A stretch of 64,000 nucleotides of DNA. Source: Lachnospiraceae bacterium (GTDB lineage: Bacteria; Bacillota; Clostridia; Lachnospirales; Lachnospiraceae). Below the pieces are notes generated by a model. It worked only from the letters and a program-made list of their open reading frames with translations, made no database searches and was not told the DNA's origin. How positions within the stretch are numbered: the stretch's first letter is position 1; each line of letters opens with the position of its first letter. Shown here in pieces: positions 61,602-64,000 of the stretch. The DNA is taken from assembly GCA_017622845.1 (NCBI GenBank), contig JAGAQJ010000049.1, positions 1 to 64,000 on the forward strand, in the 5' to 3' direction. The position numbers were made by a program, and so were the translations under genes.

Positions 61602-62342
61602 GTGAAGTTATTTTCTATAACTGATGTTGGTAGGAGAAGGGAAATAAACGAGGACTATATATACACTTCGGATAAGCCGGTTGGACATCTTCCGAATCTT
61701 TTTATTGTGGCTGACGGAATGGGCGGTCATAACGGCGGTGATTATGCCTCAAAACATGCAGTGGAGAAAGCGGTGGAGGTAATCGGAAACGACACACAGG
61801 AGTATGATGCGGAAAATATCCTGCAGAAGGCGATTGATGATGCCAACACGTATATCAATAAAATGTCCAGGATGAATGAAAAGCTCAAAGGAATGGGAAC
61901 AACATTTGTGGCTGCCACAGTAGAGGATAACCGCGTGACAGTGGCAAATGTAGGTGACAGCAGACTGTATGTCATCAATGACTTTATCACACAGATTACC
62001 AAGGATCATTCCCTCGTCGAGGAAATGGTCGATATGGGCGGTATCGACAGAGAAACTGCAAGGACGCATCCTGACAAAAATATAATCACAAGGGCAGTCG
62101 GCGTAAAAGAGTATGTGCTTGTGGATTTTTTTGATGTGCACATTAGTGAAAAGGAAAAGCTGCTGCTTTGTACAGACGGACTTACCAATATGCTTAAGGA
62201 TGATGAGATACACAGGATTATCAATAGCAGCAGCAGTCTTGAGGAGGCAGGGAAGCGCCTTATCGAGGCTGCCAATGCAAACGGTGGACGTGATAATATA
62301 GCTGTGGTTCTTGTGGAACCGTTTGGAGGTCAGAATGATTAA
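61602..62342 (+). CDS. prpC: PP2C-type Ser/Thr protein phosphatase (PrpC/Stp)
   Basis: 246 residues from the GTG at 61602 with GGAGG seven bases upstream, giving MKLFSITDVGRRREINED. It removes phosphate from Ser/Thr and is the partner of the PASTA kinase that follows. Motifs are ADGMGGHNGGD (metal binding), GTTFVAA, ANVGDSRLY, the THPDKNIITRAVG segment and the C-terminal GGRDNIAVV. Upstream in-frame ATGs (from 61497) fall in the structured leader. The kinase start overlaps its end by eight bases, so the two are translationally coupled. Confidence 0.95.
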   Translation: MKLFSITDVGRRREINEDYIYTSDKPVGHLPNLFIVADGMGGHNGGDYASKHAVEKAVEVIGNDTQEYDAENILQKAIDDANTYINKMSRMNEKLKGMGTTFVAATVEDNRVTVANVGDSRLYVINDFITQITKDHSLVEEMVDMGGIDRETARTHPDKNIITRAVGVKEYVLVDFFDVHISEKEKLLLCTDGLTNMLKDDEIHRIINSSSSLEEAGKRLIEAANANGGRDNIAVVLVEPFGGQND

Positions 62343-64000
62343 GTTAGGAATGCTGATAGGAGACCGCTATGAAGTGCTTGAGAAAATCGGCACCGGTGGA
62401 ATGTCAGACGTATTTAAGGCGAGGGATCAGAAGCTCAACCGATTTGTTGCGGTGAAGGTTTTAAAGCAGGAGTTTTCCGAAAACAGAAATTTTGTATCAA
62501 AATTCAGGGTAGAAGCACAGGCGGCAGCCGGACTGATGCACCCCAATATCGTAAATGTTTATGATGTCGGAGAGGAAAACGGTATTCATTATATTGTAAT
62601 GGAGCTTGTGGAGGGAATTACACTTAAAAAATATATTGAGAAAAAGGTCAGACTTACGACCAAGGAAGCAATCAGCATTGCAATACAAGTGGCTATGGGG
62701 ATTGAGGCGGCGCACAATAACCATATTATACATAGGGATATTAAACCGCAGAACATTATGATATCAAAGGAAGGAAAGGTAAAGGTAACTGATTTTGGCA
62801 TTGCCAAGGCAGCATCAAGCAATACGATTACTTCGAACGTAATGGGGTCCGTTCATTATTCCTCACCGGAGCAGGCAAGGGGCGGATTCTCTGATGAAAA
62901 GAGTGATATTTATTCCATGGGGATAACCATGTTTGAGATGCTTACCGGACGTGTGCCTTTTAACGGAGACACAACCGTATCAATTGCCATCAAGCATATA
63001 CAGGACCCGATGCCGTCAATGAGAGATTTTGTTCCTGAGATTCCTGTCAGCGTGGAAAATATTGTTATGAAATGCACCCAGAAAAGTCCCGACAGGAGAT
63101 ATCAGAATATGGGCGACATGATTAAGGACTTGAAGCATTCCCTGATTAATCCTGATGCAGTGATTGCACAGGTTGATACTGCTGATGATGCGGGAAAGAC
63201 CAAGATTGTTCCGCCAGCCTCCAATATGCAGGGTGATGCCGTGAATACGCAGACAGCAGCATCCGCTTCAGCCGCAGCACCAGGATCAATACCGGCAGTG
63301 CTTGACACCGTATGGGAAGACAGAGTGCCGCAGAGAGAGTCGTATGCAGACGAGGAAGAACTGGAGGCGATTCCCAATCAGGTGAAGCCTGTTAAGAGAA
63401 GGACCAGTCATTATTATGACGATAATACGGTGGAAACATCCGAATACGGCAGTGATGTGTATTATGGGGAGGACGGGTATTACAGTGAGGCAGTGATGGA
63501 ACAGCCTGTTAAAAGCAGCAGGCAAAAAACAGCAAAAGCGTCAGGAGAACAGCACCCGAATACAAAAAACGCCAATAATAAAAAGACAGCAAAGAAAAAT
63601 AATAAGAATAATAACACAAAAGCAAAGCAGCAGAAATCCAAAAACAGTCGGGAGTATGATTACTACGAGGAAGCAGGATATGCACAGGAGACTGTAAACC
63701 GGCAGAATGTGCGCCGGAATGATTATGAATATGAGACGGACAGATACCGAAATGATTATGGAAATAAGGAGTATGACTACAATCCGAAGGCGGAAAGCTT
63801 TACAACATTTCTGACAATTGTGGCAGCAATTATTATAGGCTGTATTGTTTTGTATTTTGCAGGACAGGCGACAGGTATTTTTGAACAGATTGGCCAGGCA
63901 TCTGAGCAGCAGGACAGCGGTGACACGACAGAGAGAGCTGTGATGCCTGAATTTGTAGGAATTGATGTGGAGGAGGTAAAAGCCGCACTCAATTCAGCCG
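62335..64000 (+). CDS. prkC: PASTA-domain Ser/Thr protein kinase (PrkC/Stk), truncated by the window end
   Basis: 555 residues visible, C-terminus outside the window. ATG 62335 with GGAGG five bases upstream. The kinase domain has the Gly loop GTGGMSDVF, Lys41 in VAVKVLK, HRDIKPQN with catalytic Asp135, DFGIAKAA and GSVHYSSPEQARGG. A long, low-complexity linker (about 270-485) rich in Tyr/Asp and then Lys/Asn is followed by one membrane helix (about 490-510) and the first PASTA repeat starting near 543 (MPEFVGIDVEEVKAAL). It would sense muropeptides or lipid II outside and phosphorylate wall, division and translation targets; in Bacillus it links to spore germination. Confidence 0.95.
   Translation, partial: MIKLGMLIGDRYEVLEKIGTGGMSDVFKARDQKLNRFVAVKVLKQEFSENRNFVSKFRVEAQAAAGLMHPNIVNVYDVGEENGIHYIVMELVEGITLKKYIEKKVRLTTKEAISIAIQVAMGIEAAHNNHIIHRDIKPQNIMISKEGKVKVTDFGIAKAASSNTITSNVMGSVHYSSPEQARGGFSDEKSDIYSMGITMFEMLTGRVPFNGDTTVSIAIKHIQDPMPSMRDFVPEIPVSVENIVMKCTQKSPDRRYQNMGDMIKDLKHSLINPDAVIAQVDTADDAGKTKIVPPASNMQGDAVNTQTAASASAAAPGSIPAVLDTVWEDRVPQRESYADEEELEAIPNQVKPVKRRTSHYYDDNTVETSEYGSDVYYGEDGYYSEAVMEQPVKSSRQKTAKASGEQHPNTKNANNKKTAKKNNKNNNTKAKQQKSKNSREYDYYEEAGYAQETVNRQNVRRNDYEYETDRYRNDYGNKEYDYNPKAESFTTFLTIVAAIIIGCIVLYFAGQATGIFEQIGQASEQQDSGDTTERAVMPEFVGIDVEEVKAALNSA

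Overview
The window reads as chromosome of an anaerobic, Gram-positive, spore-forming member of Clostridia, most likely Lachnospiraceae. The indicators are the cell-division/sporulation block ending in spoIIGA-sigE-sigG, the SCIFF peptide with its radical-SAM maturase (a clostridial hallmark), LL-diaminopimelate aminotransferase, PolC, a fused SecDF, and a large secreted GH26 mannanase of the kind found in gut fibre degraders. I saw no mobile element, prophage or CRISPR array. Species cannot be named from sequence alone.

Layout. 1-1000: 3' end of a 23S rRNA gene, a tRNA-Met, and a cold-shock gene with its own promoter and a terminator-like leader. 1100-4230: dapL on the minus strand, then a membrane acyltransferase and a UPF0340 protein. 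4260-15730: the pyrH-frr-uppS-cdsA-dxr-rseP-ispG-polC run (nucleotide metabolism, ribosome recycling, isoprenoid and lipid precursors, membrane proteolysis, replication). 15900-20880: an isolated, strongly promoted 1600-residue modular mannanase. 21000-33475: division and wall cluster mraZ-rsmH-ftsL-two class B PBPs-murD-ftsW-murA-ftsQ-ftsZ, with four 10-bp-spaced MraZ boxes at its head and without mraY, murF or murG. 33560-35990: spoIIGA-sigE-sigG. 36000-41115: a chemoreceptor, a phosphopantetheinyl transferase and a 773-residue uncharacterised protein with a CRP-like N-terminus. 41137-44250: a CNNM/CorC-type protein (minus strand), a small membrane protein, and a GH25 lysozyme. 44300-48394: scfA (a 47-residue SCIFF precursor), scfB and secDF. 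48400-52034: a TraX-family protein, an acyl-ACP thioesterase and recJ. 52035-52589: a gene-free stretch with a probable C-rich small RNA, a re-pairing hairpin, and the murE promoter. 52590 to the end: murE-priA-def-fmt-Zn peptidase-rsmB-rlmN-prpC-prkC, with the kinase cut by the window edge.

Most genes are housekeeping. Peptidoglycan synthesis connects several blocks: dapL makes meso-DAP, MurE (with a DAP-type DNPR motif) adds it, MurA and MurD act before it, UppS makes the lipid carrier, FtsW and the PBPs polymerise and crosslink, and PrkC/PrpC would sense wall fragments. The less ordinary material lies between genes: a hairpin element with apparently compensating stem changes in the leaders of pyrH, secDF and fmt and beside prpC; a second 60-90 bp repeat upstream of traX and murE; the candidate C-rich sRNA; and the terminator-like csp leader. 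Among proteins, the 773-residue CRP-like protein and the C-terminal domain of the mannanase are the parts I could not assign.
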